Shown: positions 46,019 through 55,777, counted from the stretch's first letter. The stretch is 64,000 bases of DNA from Tepidisphaeraceae bacterium (GCA_035998445.1 DASYHQ010000018.1:124001-188000); one strand, 5' to 3'. Notes: a model not told the origin generated them from the sequence alone. Made by a program: numbers and translations.

Positions 46019-46137
46019 TGCGAATTCCTTTCGTTAGGGGGAGGGCGCATTGTGCGGAAAACGATTCATTTGTCCATCGCGCGCCGGACTTGTGGTAAAG
46101 TCGAGTTCGGCACTTCAACGGACGGAAAGGACGCACC

Positions 46138-46422
46138 GTGGATTCACCGCACGCTCGGCCGCATTCTGAATTACCCATTACCCAGCAGGACCCCTCAATC
46201 CGCCACAACGCGCGCCTGGGGCTGGCGCTGTTCTTCCTGTACCTGGCGTTCTACGCGCTGTTCGTCTACCTGGTCGCGTTCCAGCTCGACCTGATGAAGC
46301 AGACGCTGGCCGGCGTGAACTACGCGATCGTCTACGGCATGGCCCTCATCATCGCCGCCATCGTGTTGGCGGTGGTTTACGTGATGCTCTGCAAAACGCC
46401 GACGGACGAATCGGCTGGATGA
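46138..46422 (+). CDS. DUF485 inner-membrane protein
   Basis: 94 aa from GTG with a GGAAAGGA site. Two transmembrane helices (ALFFLYLAFYALFVYLVAFQ; VYGMALIIAAIVLAVVYVML). DUF485 proteins (YjcH type) almost always precede an SSS-family acetate or solute symporter, as here with a 103-bp gap. Role in the transporter is unclear. Confidence 0.9.
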   Translation: MDSPHARPHSELPITQQDPSIRHNARLGLALFFLYLAFYALFVYLVAFQLDLMKQTLAGVNYAIVYGMALIIAAIVLAVVYVMLCKTPTDESAG

Positions 46423-46525
46423 TCCGCAGCCCATTTTTTGTCGAACCGTCCACCGCACTCCCGGCCTGTTCGCCTAAGCGACAACGCCCGCGCGACCCTC
46501 AAACGCACCGAGCCTCACTCCCATC

Positions 46526-48172
46526 ATGACCTACGAAACCTCCCCCATCGCGATCGGCGTGTTCGTCGGCTTCGTCGTGTTCGTGCTGACCTTGAGCTTC
46601 TGGCTCGGCCGCAAGGCCACCAGCGCCAAGGGCTACTACGCCGCGCACGGCACCATTCCCTGGTTCGTCAACGGCGTGGCGTTCGCCGGCGACTACCTCA
46701 GCGCCGCGTCGTTCCTCGGCATCTGCGGCATGATCGCGTTCTACGGGTTCGATGGCTTCCTGTACTCCATCGGCTTCCTCGCCGGCTGGGTGGTGGCGCT
46801 GTTCGTGATCGCCGAGCCAATCAAGCGGCTGGGCAAGTTCACCTTCGCCGACGCGCTCGACAGCCGCTTCAACAGCCGCGGCATCAAGCTATCGGCCGCC
46901 ATCAGCACGCTGGTGGTCAGCATCTTTTACCTTATCCCGCAGATGGTGGGCGCCGGGGCGCTCATCACGCCGCTGCTGGGTTTCAGCCACGTCGTGGGCG
47001 TGCTGATGGTGGGCACGGTGGTCACGCTGATCGTGGTGACGGCCGGCATGGTCAGCACGACGTGGGTGCAGTTCATCAAGGGTTCGATGCTCGTCGTGTT
47101 CTGCCTGATGCTGACGGTGATGATCCTCGGCCGTGGGTTCCTGCGATCGCCCGCACCCACCGCCGGCGCCACCCCCGCCGCGGCCAGCACGATGGAAAGC
47201 ACCGGCCCGCTCGGCCCGGTCGCCTACATTCGCGAACTGAATCAGTCCACCATTGCTGTGAATTCAACGACCGTGAACCCGGCCGGAACGAGCAACGAGG
47301 ACCGCTACGAGAAGAAGCTCATCAATGGCAGCGACATGCTCACGCCCGGTGGCTCGCCCACGTTCAAGGGCATTCGCAGCGAGAACCTCGCCGACAAGCT
47401 CGATTTCATCTCGCTGATGATGGCCCTGTTCGCCGGCACCGCCAGCCTGCCGCACATCCTCATTCGCTACTACACCGTGAAGGACGCCGCCGCCGCGCGC
47501 AAGAGCACCGTGGTGGGCATCATCAGCATCGGCTTCTTTTACGTGCTGACGCTCTACATCGGCTTGGGCGCGCTCACCAGCGGCGCGCTCGATCCCTCCA
47601 ACAGCAACATGGCAGCCCCGCTGCTCGCCAAAACGTTCGGCAAACTGCCGTTCGCGATCATCAGCGCCATCGCGTTCACCACCGTGCTGGGCACGGTCAG
47701 CGGGTTGATCATTGCTGCCAGTGGCGCGGTGGCGCACGATTTGATGACCAACTTCCTGAAGATGGACCTGTCCGACCACGGCAAGGTGCGGGCGGGCAAG
47801 ATCGCGTCGGTCGTCGTCGGCGTGATCGCGATGATCCTCGGCATCGTCTTCCAGAAGATGAACGTCGGCTTCCTGGTCGGCTGGGCCTTCAACGTCGCCG
47901 CCAGCGCCAACCTGCCGGCGTTGATCATGCTGCTGTTCTGGGGCCGCACGACCAAGCAGGGCATCTCCGCCGGCATCGTCGTCGGCCTCGCCAGTTCGCT
48001 CCTCTGGCTGCTGCTGTCCGGCCCCGCGTACAAAGACGTCTACGGCTGGAACCCCGCCGACGCCCCAATGCCCTTCAGCCAACCGGGCCTCGTCACCATC
48101 CCGCTGGGCTTCATCACGCTGATCGCCGTCTCCCTTATCACCCAACCCAAGGCTGCCCCCACCACCCGCTAG
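46526..48172 (+). CDS. Sodium/solute symporter (SSS), ActP-like
   Basis: 548 aa, about 13 predicted transmembrane helices. SSS marks: FVVFVLTLSFWLGRKATSAK start, SAASFLGICGMIAFYG, LPHILIRYYTV and TVLGTVSGLIIAASGAVAHD. The helical core is close to acetate/glycolate permease ActP, and the upstream DUF485 gene supports that. An insertion of about 85 mainly polar residues (about 205-290, including TAGATPAAASTMESTGPL) lies in an outer loop and is unusual. Substrate not proven. Confidence 0.92.
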   Translation: MTYETSPIAIGVFVGFVVFVLTLSFWLGRKATSAKGYYAAHGTIPWFVNGVAFAGDYLSAASFLGICGMIAFYGFDGFLYSIGFLAGWVVALFVIAEPIKRLGKFTFADALDSRFNSRGIKLSAAISTLVVSIFYLIPQMVGAGALITPLLGFSHVVGVLMVGTVVTLIVVTAGMVSTTWVQFIKGSMLVVFCLMLTVMILGRGFLRSPAPTAGATPAAASTMESTGPLGPVAYIRELNQSTIAVNSTTVNPAGTSNEDRYEKKLINGSDMLTPGGSPTFKGIRSENLADKLDFISLMMALFAGTASLPHILIRYYTVKDAAAARKSTVVGIISIGFFYVLTLYIGLGALTSGALDPSNSNMAAPLLAKTFGKLPFAIISAIAFTTVLGTVSGLIIAASGAVAHDLMTNFLKMDLSDHGKVRAGKIASVVVGVIAMILGIVFQKMNVGFLVGWAFNVAASANLPALIMLLFWGRTTKQGISAGIVVGLASSLLWLLLSGPAYKDVYGWNPADAPMPFSQPGLVTIPLGFITLIAVSLITQPKAAPTTR

Positions 48173-48214
48173 TCCCTCTCGGCGCGGCGACAATCGTGTC
48201 GCCGCGCTCCCTCT

Positions 48215-48370
48215 TCTGTAGGACAGGCATTCCTGCCTGTCTCTCCCCCCGTCTTATCTCCCCCCGTATTTCTGTCTGCTTCTCTTCTGTGGCACAGGCA
48301 TTCTTGCCTGTGTCTCTTCTGCCTCTGGCATTGGGTGGGACGAACATTCTTGTCTGTCTCTCTGCGCTTG
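48215..48370. repeat. ACAGGCA hairpin cluster
   Basis: TAGGACAGGCATTCCTGCCT, GGCACAGGCATTCTTGCCTG and a third TTCTTGTCTG copy; same family as 10669 and 32775. Confidence 0.7.
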
Positions 48371-48430
48371 CCACAATCGGAACAGGGAGCCACGAAGGCG
48401 CGGAGACACGAAGGAAGCCACGAAGAAAAC

Positions 48431-48690
48431 GAACGGCGTTGCGCCAAATCAACCTGACTCGCGCAGCGCCAACGTAGAAATGGATAGCGTGTTCTTTGAC
48501 AACCGAATAGCCGGCACCTGCGACAGCGCAGCCCAGATCCCCATCATCGATGTTGCACAATGGTGCATAATGGTGCACGAATTCCTGGTTTGATTTACCC
48601 AGTCCGCCGCCGCGAGCGTGGTCGCCTTCCGTCTTTCCTCTGCCTTCGCGTCCTGCTTCGCGCCTTCGCGACTTCGCGTCTCTTTCCCAT
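48431..48690. repeat. 265-bp dispersed element, copy 2 (inverted)
   Basis: Reverse complement aligns with 10831-11095 over its full length, with the tandem TGCACCATT words and the TTGTCAAAGAACACGCTATC block at matching positions. With neighbouring CGCGAAG runs and hairpins it fills 48173-48849; no gene is seen. Confidence 0.7.
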
Positions 48691-48849
48691 CTAAGTAGGC
48701 GCAACGGTCACCAATAGAGACAGACAAGAATCTCCGTCCCACCGACGTCCATTACCTCCACATGCTGGAATTCTCACAGCCGATCCGGTACACCATCACA
48801 ACTTTATATGATCGAATCCGATCATTTAACCAACTCGAAGGAACCCCTC

Positions 48850-50517
48850 GTGAGCGCATACACCACCCCCGTTTTGACCGGTTCGCCGAAGCTCGGCAAG
48901 AAGCAGATCCAACTCGTCGCCAACGGCGACTTACGCCAGTCGGCCAACCAGAAGTGCTGGCCCGAACAGAAGAAGATGGAGGAGGCGCTCGAGCAGGTCG
49001 TCAACGAGTTCGGCTACGAGATCGTCCGCATGCACGACTACCGCAAGGACGTCGGTCACGGCTTCATCAGCAGTCAGAAGGAGGGGATGAAGGTCTTCGC
49101 GACCGTCGACCCCAACGCGCCGATCATCGTCGCAGAGGCCGTCTGGCAATACTCGCACCACCTGCTGCACGGGTTGATCACCCACCGCGGCCCCATCATC
49201 ACCGTCGCCAACTGGTCGGGCACCTGGCCGGGCCTGGTGGGCATGTTGAACCTGAACGGTTCGCTGACCAAGGCGGGCGTGAAGTACAGCACGATCTGGT
49301 CGGAAGATTTTTCAGACGACTATTTCCGCGACTACCTCAAAACCTGGCTGAAGGAAGGCCACGCCAAGCACAAGACCGCCCACGTCAACAAGTTCAAGAA
49401 CATCACCGTCGGCGGCGCCGAGAAGAAGCTCGCCGCCTCGCTCGCGCAGCAGCTGAAGCGCGAGAAGGCGATCATGGGCATCTTCGACGAGGGGTGCATG
49501 GGCATGTACAACGCCATCATCCCCGACGAACTCCTTCACCCCACCGGCGTCTACAAGGAACGCCTCAGCCAGTCGCACCTGTACTACGAAAGCACCCAGG
49601 TCACCGCCGACGAGGCTCGGGCCGTCAAGAAGTGGTATGAGGACAAGGGCCTGAAGTTCGTCACCGGCAAGAACGAGGAGACCGACCTCACCGAGCGGCA
49701 GATCCTGCTGCAGGCCAAGATGTACATTGCCGCCGTCCGCATCGCCGACGACTTCGGCTGTCACACGATCGGCATCCAGTACCAACAGGGCCTCAAGGAT
49801 CTCTTGCCCGCCTCCGACCTCGTCGAAGGCACGCTGAACAACGCCGACCGCCCACCCGTGAAGTCGCGCGACGGCAAGCGCACGCTGTACAACAAGGAAC
49901 CGCTGCCCCACTTCAACGAGGTCGACGAGTGCGCCGGCCTCGATGGCCTGCTGACCTACCGCCTGCACAAGGCCATGGGCCAGCCCGTCGAGAACACGCT
50001 GCACGATCTGCGCTGGGGCGACGTCGACAAGAGCGGCACGGTCGCCGACTACGTCTGGGTCTTCCTGATCAGCGGCAGCGCCCCGCCGGCCCACTTCATC
50101 GACGGCTGGAAGGGCGCCAGCAGCGAGCGCCAGCCCGCGATGTACTTCCGTCTGGGCGGCGGCACGCTCAAGGGCATCAGCAAGCCGGGCGAGATCGTCT
50201 GGAGCCGCATCTACATCGCCGACGGCAAGCTGAAGATGGACCTCGGCCGCGCCGGCGTCGTCACCCTGCCGCAAGCCGAAACCCAGCGCCGCTGGGACGC
50301 CACCACCCCGCAATGGCCGATCATGCACGCCGTCACCTACGGCGTCACCCGCGACCAGATGATGGCCCGCCACCAGGCCAACCACATCCAGGTCGCCTAC
50401 GCCAACACCGCCGAAGACGCCGACAAAGCCATGCTCGCCAAGGCCGCTTTAGCCGCCGAACTGGGCATGGAGGTCGCCATCTGCGGCACGCGGAAGAACG
50501 GCAAGGGATGGAAGTAG
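48850..50517 (+). CDS. L-fucose/L-arabinose isomerase-like protein
   Basis: 555 aa from GTG 48850 (AAGGAA site). Resembles the FucI/AraA fold family: [35 protein letters not shown] for the metal-binding acidic loop, and a C-terminal [20 protein letters not shown] with the expected catalytic His. Length is close to FucI (about 590). An aldose-ketose isomerase for a deoxysugar is the best guess. Lies in the region with a solute symporter and an alpha-L-rhamnosidase. A hairpin terminator follows at 50608. Confidence 0.82.
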   Translation: MSAYTTPVLTGSPKLGKKQIQLVANGDLRQSANQKCWPEQKKMEEALEQVVNEFGYEIVRMHDYRKDVGHGFISSQKEGMKVFATVDPNAPIIVAEAVWQYSHHLLHGLITHRGPIITVANWSGTWPGLVGMLNLNGSLTKAGVKYSTIWSEDFSDDYFRDYLKTWLKEGHAKHKTAHVNKFKNITVGGAEKKLAASLAQQLKREKAIMGIFDEGCMGMYNAIIPDELLHPTGVYKERLSQSHLYYESTQVTADEARAVKKWYEDKGLKFVTGKNEETDLTERQILLQAKMYIAAVRIADDFGCHTIGIQYQQGLKDLLPASDLVEGTLNNADRPPVKSRDGKRTLYNKEPLPHFNEVDECAGLDGLLTYRLHKAMGQPVENTLHDLRWGDVDKSGTVADYVWVFLISGSAPPAHFIDGWKGASSERQPAMYFRLGGGTLKGISKPGEIVWSRIYIADGKLKMDLGRAGVVTLPQAETQRRWDATTPQWPIMHAVTYGVTRDQMMARHQANHIQVAYANTAEDADKAMLAKAALAAELGMEVAICGTRKNGKGWK

Positions 50518-50535
50518 GGAAGTGTGGGTTGTGGA

Positions 50536-50574
50536 TTGCGGACTGCGGACTGCGGACTGCGGACTGCGGACTGA
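50536..50574. repeat. Heptanucleotide microsatellite (TGCGGAC)n
   Basis: About five tandem TGCGGAC units just beyond the isomerase gene. The 7-base period is not a multiple of three, so it is a noncoding slippage-prone repeat. Confidence 0.9.
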
Positions 50575-50607
50575 AAAATGAAACCTAACTAACCACGCCC
50601 ACCCAAG

Positions 50608-50634
50608 GGGCGGACCTCCGGGTCCGCCCTTTCG
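50608..50634 (+). terminator. Intrinsic terminator of the isomerase-like gene
   Basis: GGGCGGACC stem, TCCG loop, then TTTCG; about 90 bp past the stop codon. A half paired-hairpin element follows at 50646 and a CACGGCACGG inverted pair at 50698-50762. Confidence 0.75.
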
Positions 50635-50792
50635 CATTTCGCCTCCTGCCCCTCTCCCGGTACCCCGGGGGAGGCTGGGAGGGGGCGCCCGGCCAAGTGC
50701 CACGGCACGGTCCCCCAAGCCGTGCCGTCCGTTCGCAGGGAAGCGCACGGCACGGGGAAGTATCGTACCGCATGCGCCTTGGTGCGGTGGGT

Positions 50793-51185
50793 TCACCGCG
50801 GAATGCGGGCGATCACTTTGATCTCGAAATCGAAACCCGCCAGCCAGGTCACGCCCACCGCCGTCCAGTTCGGGTAAGGCGCTTCGGGGAAGACCTCGCT
50901 CTTGACCGCCATGAACATGCCGAACTGCTTCTCCGGATCGGTGTGAAACGTCGTCACGTCCACGATGTCGTCCAACCCGCACCCGGCCGCCCGCAGCGTG
51001 GCTTCCAGGTTGGCGAACGCCAGGCGAACCTGCGCCGCGTAGTCCGGCTCGGGCGAGCCGTCCCCGCGGCTGCCGACCTGCCCGGCAACGAACAACAGAT
51101 CGCCGGACCGGATCGCTGCGGAATACGCGTACGTCGCGTAAAGGTCTTGCCGACCCGCCGGGAAGACCGCGTCACGCTTGGCCAT
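50793..51185 (-). CDS. Rid-family protein without the canonical arginine
   Basis: 130 aa of the YjgF/YER057c/UK114 fold: LLFVAGQVGSRGDGSPEPD, AFANLEATLRAAGCGLDDIV, VTTFHTDPE. RidA proper deaminates reactive imines using an Arg near residue 105 (in PARS-type contexts); here that segment reads PNWTAVGVTWLAGFDFEIKV with Trp/Val in its place. So it probably belongs to a Rid subfamily (RidA-like 4-7) without that activity. ATG 51185. Confidence 0.88.
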   Translation of the reverse strand: MAKRDAVFPAGRQDLYATYAYSAAIRSGDLLFVAGQVGSRGDGSPEPDYAAQVRLAFANLEATLRAAGCGLDDIVDVTTFHTDPEKQFGMFMAVKSEVFPEAPYPNWTAVGVTWLAGFDFEIKVIARIPR

Positions 51186-51281
51186 ATAAATCCTCCAACT
51201 GTAATTCGCCGCACCGCGACCCGACGAACCCACACCGGTCGCATCGCGCCCCACGACGCGACACACATGATAGGCAGCCCG

Positions 51282-51358
51282 TAGGGTCCGCTGGTACGCC
51301 TGCGGACCATTCCCTCGGCCAGCCAAAGCGGTCCGCAGGCGTACCAGCGGACCCTACA
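51282..51358. repeat. GTAGGGTCCGCTGGTACGCC inverted repeat
   Basis: The left arm GTAGGGTCCGCTGGTACGCC is mirrored by GGCGTACCAGCGGACCCTAC at the right, about 77 bp in all. Confidence 0.8.
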
Positions 51359-51430
51359 ACACTTGCCCGCGATGGACGCAACCGTCCATCGCGGGCAAGC
51401 CTGCGTATTGGATCAGGCCGTCGGACGCCA

Positions 51431-54127
51431 TCATCGGCCGCCGGCGGATGGGTCGACGGTGAAGCCGTAGCGGCCCGAGCCGACGCGGTAACGGACGCGA
51501 TCCCCCTCCACGCCGACCAGCGACACGCCCGGCGCCAACGACGCAGGGCGGTGGTCGCCCTCGCTCACGTGGCCGTCGGCGTCGGCGGGAACGAGCACGT
51601 CGGCTGTCGTGTTGGGCGGCACGGTCACGTCGAGCCGCAGCACGCCTGGGCCGCGGTGCCACGACGACTCGGCGGGGCCGTGGGGCGTCTCGAGCGTGGC
51701 GCGGGCGCGGGTGAGGTCGCCGACGGGGTGGGGCTCGACCTCGATCGCCCTGAAGCCGGGCGCTGCGGGCCGCAGGCCGGCGAGGTGGGAGAAGAACCAC
51801 TCGTCGATCGAGCCGAACATGTGATGGTTGCGCGAGCGGTTGCCGTCGCGCTCCCACACCTCGAACAGCGCGGTCGCGCCGCCGTGCTCGATCCAGTGGC
51901 CCCAGCTCGGGTAGTCGGTCGCGGTCGCGATCTTGAACGCGGCGTCGCCCGCGCCGGCGTCGGTCAGCAGCGGGCAAAGGTAGCGCGTGCCGTGGATGCC
52001 GGTTTGCAGGCGGTCGACGTGGGCGATCAGGCCCGCGTTCACGTCGCCAGCCCGGCCGGCGGGCACGAGGCCGAAGGCGAGCGGGAGCAGGTTGGCGGTC
52101 TGGTAGTACGCGTCGTCGCCGGGCACGCGGTAGAGGCCGCGGGCGGCGTCGAAGAAGCGGGCGTTGAAGTCGGTGGCGACCCGCGCGGCCTCGGCGGCGT
52201 AGTGGGCGGCGTCACCGTCGCGGCCGAACCGGCGGGCGACGTCGGCCATCAGCCACACGACGCGGCAGGCGTAGGCGGTGCCGCACAAGCCGGGGATCGG
52301 CTTCACGCCATCCGGCGCGAGCCAGTCGCCCCAGAAGCTGGCGTTGACGCCCTCGACGAACCGCCCAAGCTCGTAGTCGGTGTGTCGCTTGAGCGCATCG
52401 TAGTGCTCGATCAGCGGGCGGTCGTCGCCGGTGAACAGGGCCGCCTCCCAGGGCATCTGCAGCAGCGCGCCCTCCCAGTCGGCCCCCCACCGCGTGAGCG
52501 GGTCGCCCGCCTGCCCGCCCTCGCCCTTGGGCGCCTGCGGACCGAGGTGGCCGTCGGCGCGGACCTGTTCGGCCATGTCGCGGAACCACTTGTCGTAAAA
52601 CGCGGCGACGTCGAAGTTGTAGAGCGTCGTGACGCCCGTCAGCAGCGCGTCGCCGAGCCACGGGGCCTTCTCGTAGACGGGCGTGTCGGTCAGGAAGCCG
52701 TGGGCGTTGCTCAGGATCGACTTGCGGGTCAGGTCGTGGATCGTGTTCAGCAGCGGGTTGGAGCAGTCGAACGTGCCGACGCTCCGCAGGTCGTTGTGGA
52801 CGACACGGGCCTCGACGCTGTCGAGCGTCGGGGTGCCGGGGAAGCCGCGGACCTCGACGAACTGGAAGCCGTGGTAGGTGAAGCGGGGTTCCCACTCCTC
52901 CGCGCCGCCGCCCTTGAGGACGTAGGCGTTGGTTTGGAACGACTTGGCCTCGCCGTCGAGGCCGACGGTGTCGCCCGCGAACCAGCGGGTGTCGATGCGG
53001 CCGGTGCCGTCGGGGGCGAGTCGCTCGCTGTGCTGCAACTTCACCACGGTGCCGGCGGGACCGGCGACGCGCAGGCGCGTCCAGCCGGCGACGTTGCGGG
53101 GGAAGTGGAAGACGTGGACGCCGGGCGCGGGCGAGGTGACGCGCTCGGCGCGGATCGTCTCGACGACGCGCATCGGCGGCATGACCTGCGGCCGCAGCCG
53201 CCCACCGGGAGCGTCGACCTCGTCGGCGGCCGACCACGCCGCGTCGTCGAAGCCCGGCGACGCCCAGCCGGGCGTCTCGCGGCGGGCGTCGTAGGTGTCG
53301 CCGTAGAAGTGGCAGTCGTCGACGGTCGGGCTCGGGGCGAGCCGCCATTGCCCGTCGGAGACGACCGTCGTGATCGAGCCGTCATCGTGATCGAGCCGCA
53401 GGCGGACCAGGGCCTTGGGGAAGCCGTGGGCGGGGCTGCCGTGCCAGCCGTGGAGGAACCAGCCGATGCCGCGCTTGGGGGCGACGCGCGGGCACGCCCC
53501 CCAAGCGTGGCCAAGCACGACGCCGACGACGTTGTCGCCCTCGGCCACCGCGTCGGTCACGTCGTAGACGGAGTAGAGGACTGTCTTGTGGTAGAGCGTC
53601 GTCGCCGGCTCGAGCACGCGGTCGCCGACCTTCCGGCCGTTCAGATACAGCTCGCCGCACCCGACGGCCGCGACGTAGGCCCGCGCCCGGGCGACGGGAC
53701 GAGGGACGGTGAACGCCCGCCGCAGTTGCACTGAACCGAACGCCGCGCGGCCGACCCACGCCGCACCGCCCCAGTCGACCGGGTTGGTCAGGCCCATCTC
53801 GAAGTGCGCCGGCGCGGCCCAGCCCGACGGCAGGTCGTCACCGTCCCAGACGCGAACCGTCCAAGCGTACCGCTTCGCCGCCGCGAGCGGCGGGCCACCG
53901 TAGGCCACGCCGTCGGACGTGCCAGACGCCACCTTGCCCGAGTCCCAGACGTCGGCCTCGCCTCGCGCGAGCGCCGCGGCGTCGGACGCGACGCGGACTT
54001 GGTACGCCGTCTGCACGGCCCCGCGTCCGTCGGCCCGCAGCCACCAACTCAGCCGCGGCCGGCCGTCGGGCGGGTCGATCCCGATCGGGTCGACGAGGTG
54101 TTCGGTTTTCAGTGAGAACGCCTCCAC
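51431..54127 (-). CDS. Alpha-L-rhamnosidase (GH78)
   Basis: 898 aa. N-terminal GH78 concanavalin-like domains (RLSWWLRADGRGAVQTAYQV, QLRRAFTVPRPVARARAYVA, LYLNGRKVGDRVLEPATTLY), followed by an alpha/alpha-barrel catalytic domain. Typical acidic residues are seen near LTDTPVYEKAPWLGDALL and WGDWLAPDG, and CxxxE-type regions around HMFGSIDEWFFSHL. Releases terminal L-rhamnose from plant or microbial polysaccharides. There is no clear signal peptide at the chosen start, so export is uncertain. Confidence 0.92.
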   Translation of the reverse strand: MEAFSLKTEHLVDPIGIDPPDGRPRLSWWLRADGRGAVQTAYQVRVASDAAALARGEADVWDSGKVASGTSDGVAYGGPPLAAAKRYAWTVRVWDGDDLPSGWAAPAHFEMGLTNPVDWGGAAWVGRAAFGSVQLRRAFTVPRPVARARAYVAAVGCGELYLNGRKVGDRVLEPATTLYHKTVLYSVYDVTDAVAEGDNVVGVVLGHAWGACPRVAPKRGIGWFLHGWHGSPAHGFPKALVRLRLDHDDGSITTVVSDGQWRLAPSPTVDDCHFYGDTYDARRETPGWASPGFDDAAWSAADEVDAPGGRLRPQVMPPMRVVETIRAERVTSPAPGVHVFHFPRNVAGWTRLRVAGPAGTVVKLQHSERLAPDGTGRIDTRWFAGDTVGLDGEAKSFQTNAYVLKGGGAEEWEPRFTYHGFQFVEVRGFPGTPTLDSVEARVVHNDLRSVGTFDCSNPLLNTIHDLTRKSILSNAHGFLTDTPVYEKAPWLGDALLTGVTTLYNFDVAAFYDKWFRDMAEQVRADGHLGPQAPKGEGGQAGDPLTRWGADWEGALLQMPWEAALFTGDDRPLIEHYDALKRHTDYELGRFVEGVNASFWGDWLAPDGVKPIPGLCGTAYACRVVWLMADVARRFGRDGDAAHYAAEAARVATDFNARFFDAARGLYRVPGDDAYYQTANLLPLAFGLVPAGRAGDVNAGLIAHVDRLQTGIHGTRYLCPLLTDAGAGDAAFKIATATDYPSWGHWIEHGGATALFEVWERDGNRSRNHHMFGSIDEWFFSHLAGLRPAAPGFRAIEVEPHPVGDLTRARATLETPHGPAESSWHRGPGVLRLDVTVPPNTTADVLVPADADGHVSEGDHRPASLAPGVSLVGVEGDRVRYRVGSGRYGFTVDPSAGGR

Positions 54128-54378
54128 AATCCTCCCAGGCCGAAGCAGGATGCGTCGTCATCACGGAAGGGAGTTCCGACGGCGACGCGGGCGACTGGCG
54201 TGATGGGTTTCATGACACTTCCGTCCGAGCGTTCGCGTTCGCGCTCCCGTAATCCACGCTCGCCAACAATCTTCCGTCGCGAACGAACCCTTCGGGCGCG
54301 TACACGATCGTCTCGATCAACCGGCCGCGCCACATCGTTAGTTCACCCGCCCGCGACGGATCTGCCGCGGAGAAGAAT
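54128..54378. other. Gene-poor stretch upstream of the rhamnosidase
   Basis: 251 bp without a convincing reading frame. It should hold the rhamnosidase promoter. No clear repeat is seen in this part. Confidence 0.5.
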
Positions 54379-54470
54379 AAAGGGGTCGGGAGTCTTTAAT
54401 GAGAACAAAGACTCCCGACCCCTTATCTTTCGCCGACCCCTTATCTTTCGACCCCTTATCTTTCTCCCAC
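54379..54470. repeat. REP-like hairpin and AGGGGTCG repeats
   Basis: A perfect 18-bp stem, AAGGGGTCGGGAGTCTTT with its complement after an 11-base loop, is followed by two further CGACCCCTTATCTTTC words. Similar AAGGGGTCGGGAGTC-type hairpins are known as substrates of REP-associated Y1 transposases; no such transposase is in the window. A related AAAAGGGGGACATCACTG word is at 54590. Confidence 0.7.
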
Positions 54471-54620
54471 AGGCATTATCTAGAATGGCTTCGCCCATCA
54501 GCGGTTTAGAAGAGGCGCTGTCCCAAATCACCACAAGCGATTCTGGTACCCCATTGTAGTCGATGCCGGCGGAGCAGAAAAGGGAGCAGAAAAGGGGGAC
54601 ATCACTGATTAAACTGTGGC

Positions 54621-54958
54621 GGGTGGCATGGCCTTCGGATGTGGGTGCCATGGCCACGCGGGGGGCCGGTGCCGGAGCGTCGGATGGGTGTCCCGCGTGG
54701 CCATGTCGTCGGGCCTTATCGCAGACATGGCCACGCTCGAACCGCCCCGGTGGGTGGACGCGATTCGTCGGCGTGGCCATGGCACCCGCGCGGGTGGCAT
54801 GGCCTTCGGGTGTGGGTGTCATGGCCACGCGGGGGGCCGGGGCGGGAGCATCTGATGGGCGCTCCGCGTGGCCATGTCGTCGGGCCTTATCGCAGACATG
54901 GCCACGCTCGAACCGCCCCGGGGGGATGGACGCGATTCGTCGGCGTGGCCATGGCACC
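54621..54958. repeat. Two-copy tandem duplication of 169 bp
   Basis: 54621-54789 and 54790-54958 match over most of their length (GTGGCATGGCCTTCGG...ATGGCCACGC, GCGTGGCCATGTCGTCGG, TGGACGCGATTCGTCGGCGT). Each copy also contains many CATGGCCA half-palindromes. The two-copy state and small differences show a fairly recent duplication. No coding frame is shared and conserved. Confidence 0.85.
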
Positions 54959-55117
54959 CGCGCCACATCGTCGTTGGCCCGCTCGGTGCCAGGGGTCGCG
55001 GGACGCCGGGACCTGTGATTGCGGTAGTGCCGAAAGCACAGGTCTGCGAACACGCCGACCCGTGGCACCCGGCATCCAGAAAATCAAAGATGGATGCGAG
55101 CAAACAAAGGTCGACGC

Positions 55118-55777
55118 GGCGGATCAGGGCGGGACGAACCGGATATAGGACGAGCGGTCCGGAGAAGCGCTCCACGTGCCGAATAGGAACCGGGCGCGCC
55201 GAACGAGATTCGGACCTGCGGGATAAACGCAGGACGCGGCGGATGAGATCCGGCCGCGTCGTGTAATAGCCGGGCGCGCCGGATGATATTTGGACATGCC
55301 GGAAGATATTTGCGGCCGCCGGAAGATATTTGGCCGCGCCGGAAGATATTTGCGCCCGCCGGAAGATATTTGGTCGCGCCGGAAGATATCTGCGCCCGCC
55401 GGAAGATATTTGGACGCGCCGGAAGATATCTGCGCCCGCCGGATGATATTTGGCCGCGCCGGAAGATATCTGCGGCCGTCGGAAGATATTTGGTCGCGCC
55501 GGATGATATTTGCGCCCGCCGGATGATATTTGGTCGCGCCGGACGATATCTCCGCTCGCCGGAAGATCTTTGGACGCGCCGGAAGATACTCGGACGCGGC
55601 GGATAATAACGGGCCGCGCCGGATGAAATACGGAGGTGGCGGATAATAACGGGGCGGGCCGGGTGATCGTTGGGCGCGGCGGGTGAGATTGGAGGGGGCG
55701 GGATGATTTTCGCAGCGGTCGGGATCAAGTCGGCGCGGTGGCGGGTCGATAGGACGCGTGGAGCCGGGCGTTTGAGC
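55118..55777. repeat. Tandem array 3: 33 units of 20 bp
   Basis: Core unit GCCGGAAGATATTTGGCCGC; 16 units at 55278-55597 are close to it (GCCGGA(A/T)GATAT(T/C)T(G/C)...), and outer units are degenerate but stay on a strict 20-bp grid without indels from 55118 to 55777. Unit ends alternate between TGG-type and TGC-type, hinting at a 40-bp super-period in the centre. The array ends 54 bp before the start of P2. Confidence 0.95.

Noticed and set aside
46438-48477. Very long overlapping frame on the same strand as the symporter
   Set aside because: His/Arg/Pro-rich shadow of the real symporter frame, a GC-rich artefact.
48540-48620. TTTGACAACCGAATAGC resembling an rRNA leader boxA region
   Set aside because: No rRNA gene follows and the motif lies inside the 265-bp repeat, which also occurs at 10831.
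51551-53734. 727-codon plus-strand frame opposite the rhamnosidase
   Set aside because: Antisense shadow of a GC-rich gene; the minus-strand product has clear GH78 similarity.
54343-55068. Minus-strand frame of 241 codons over the 169-bp duplication
   Set aside because: Its repeats follow the DNA duplication, it includes the REP hairpin, and no domain is visible.
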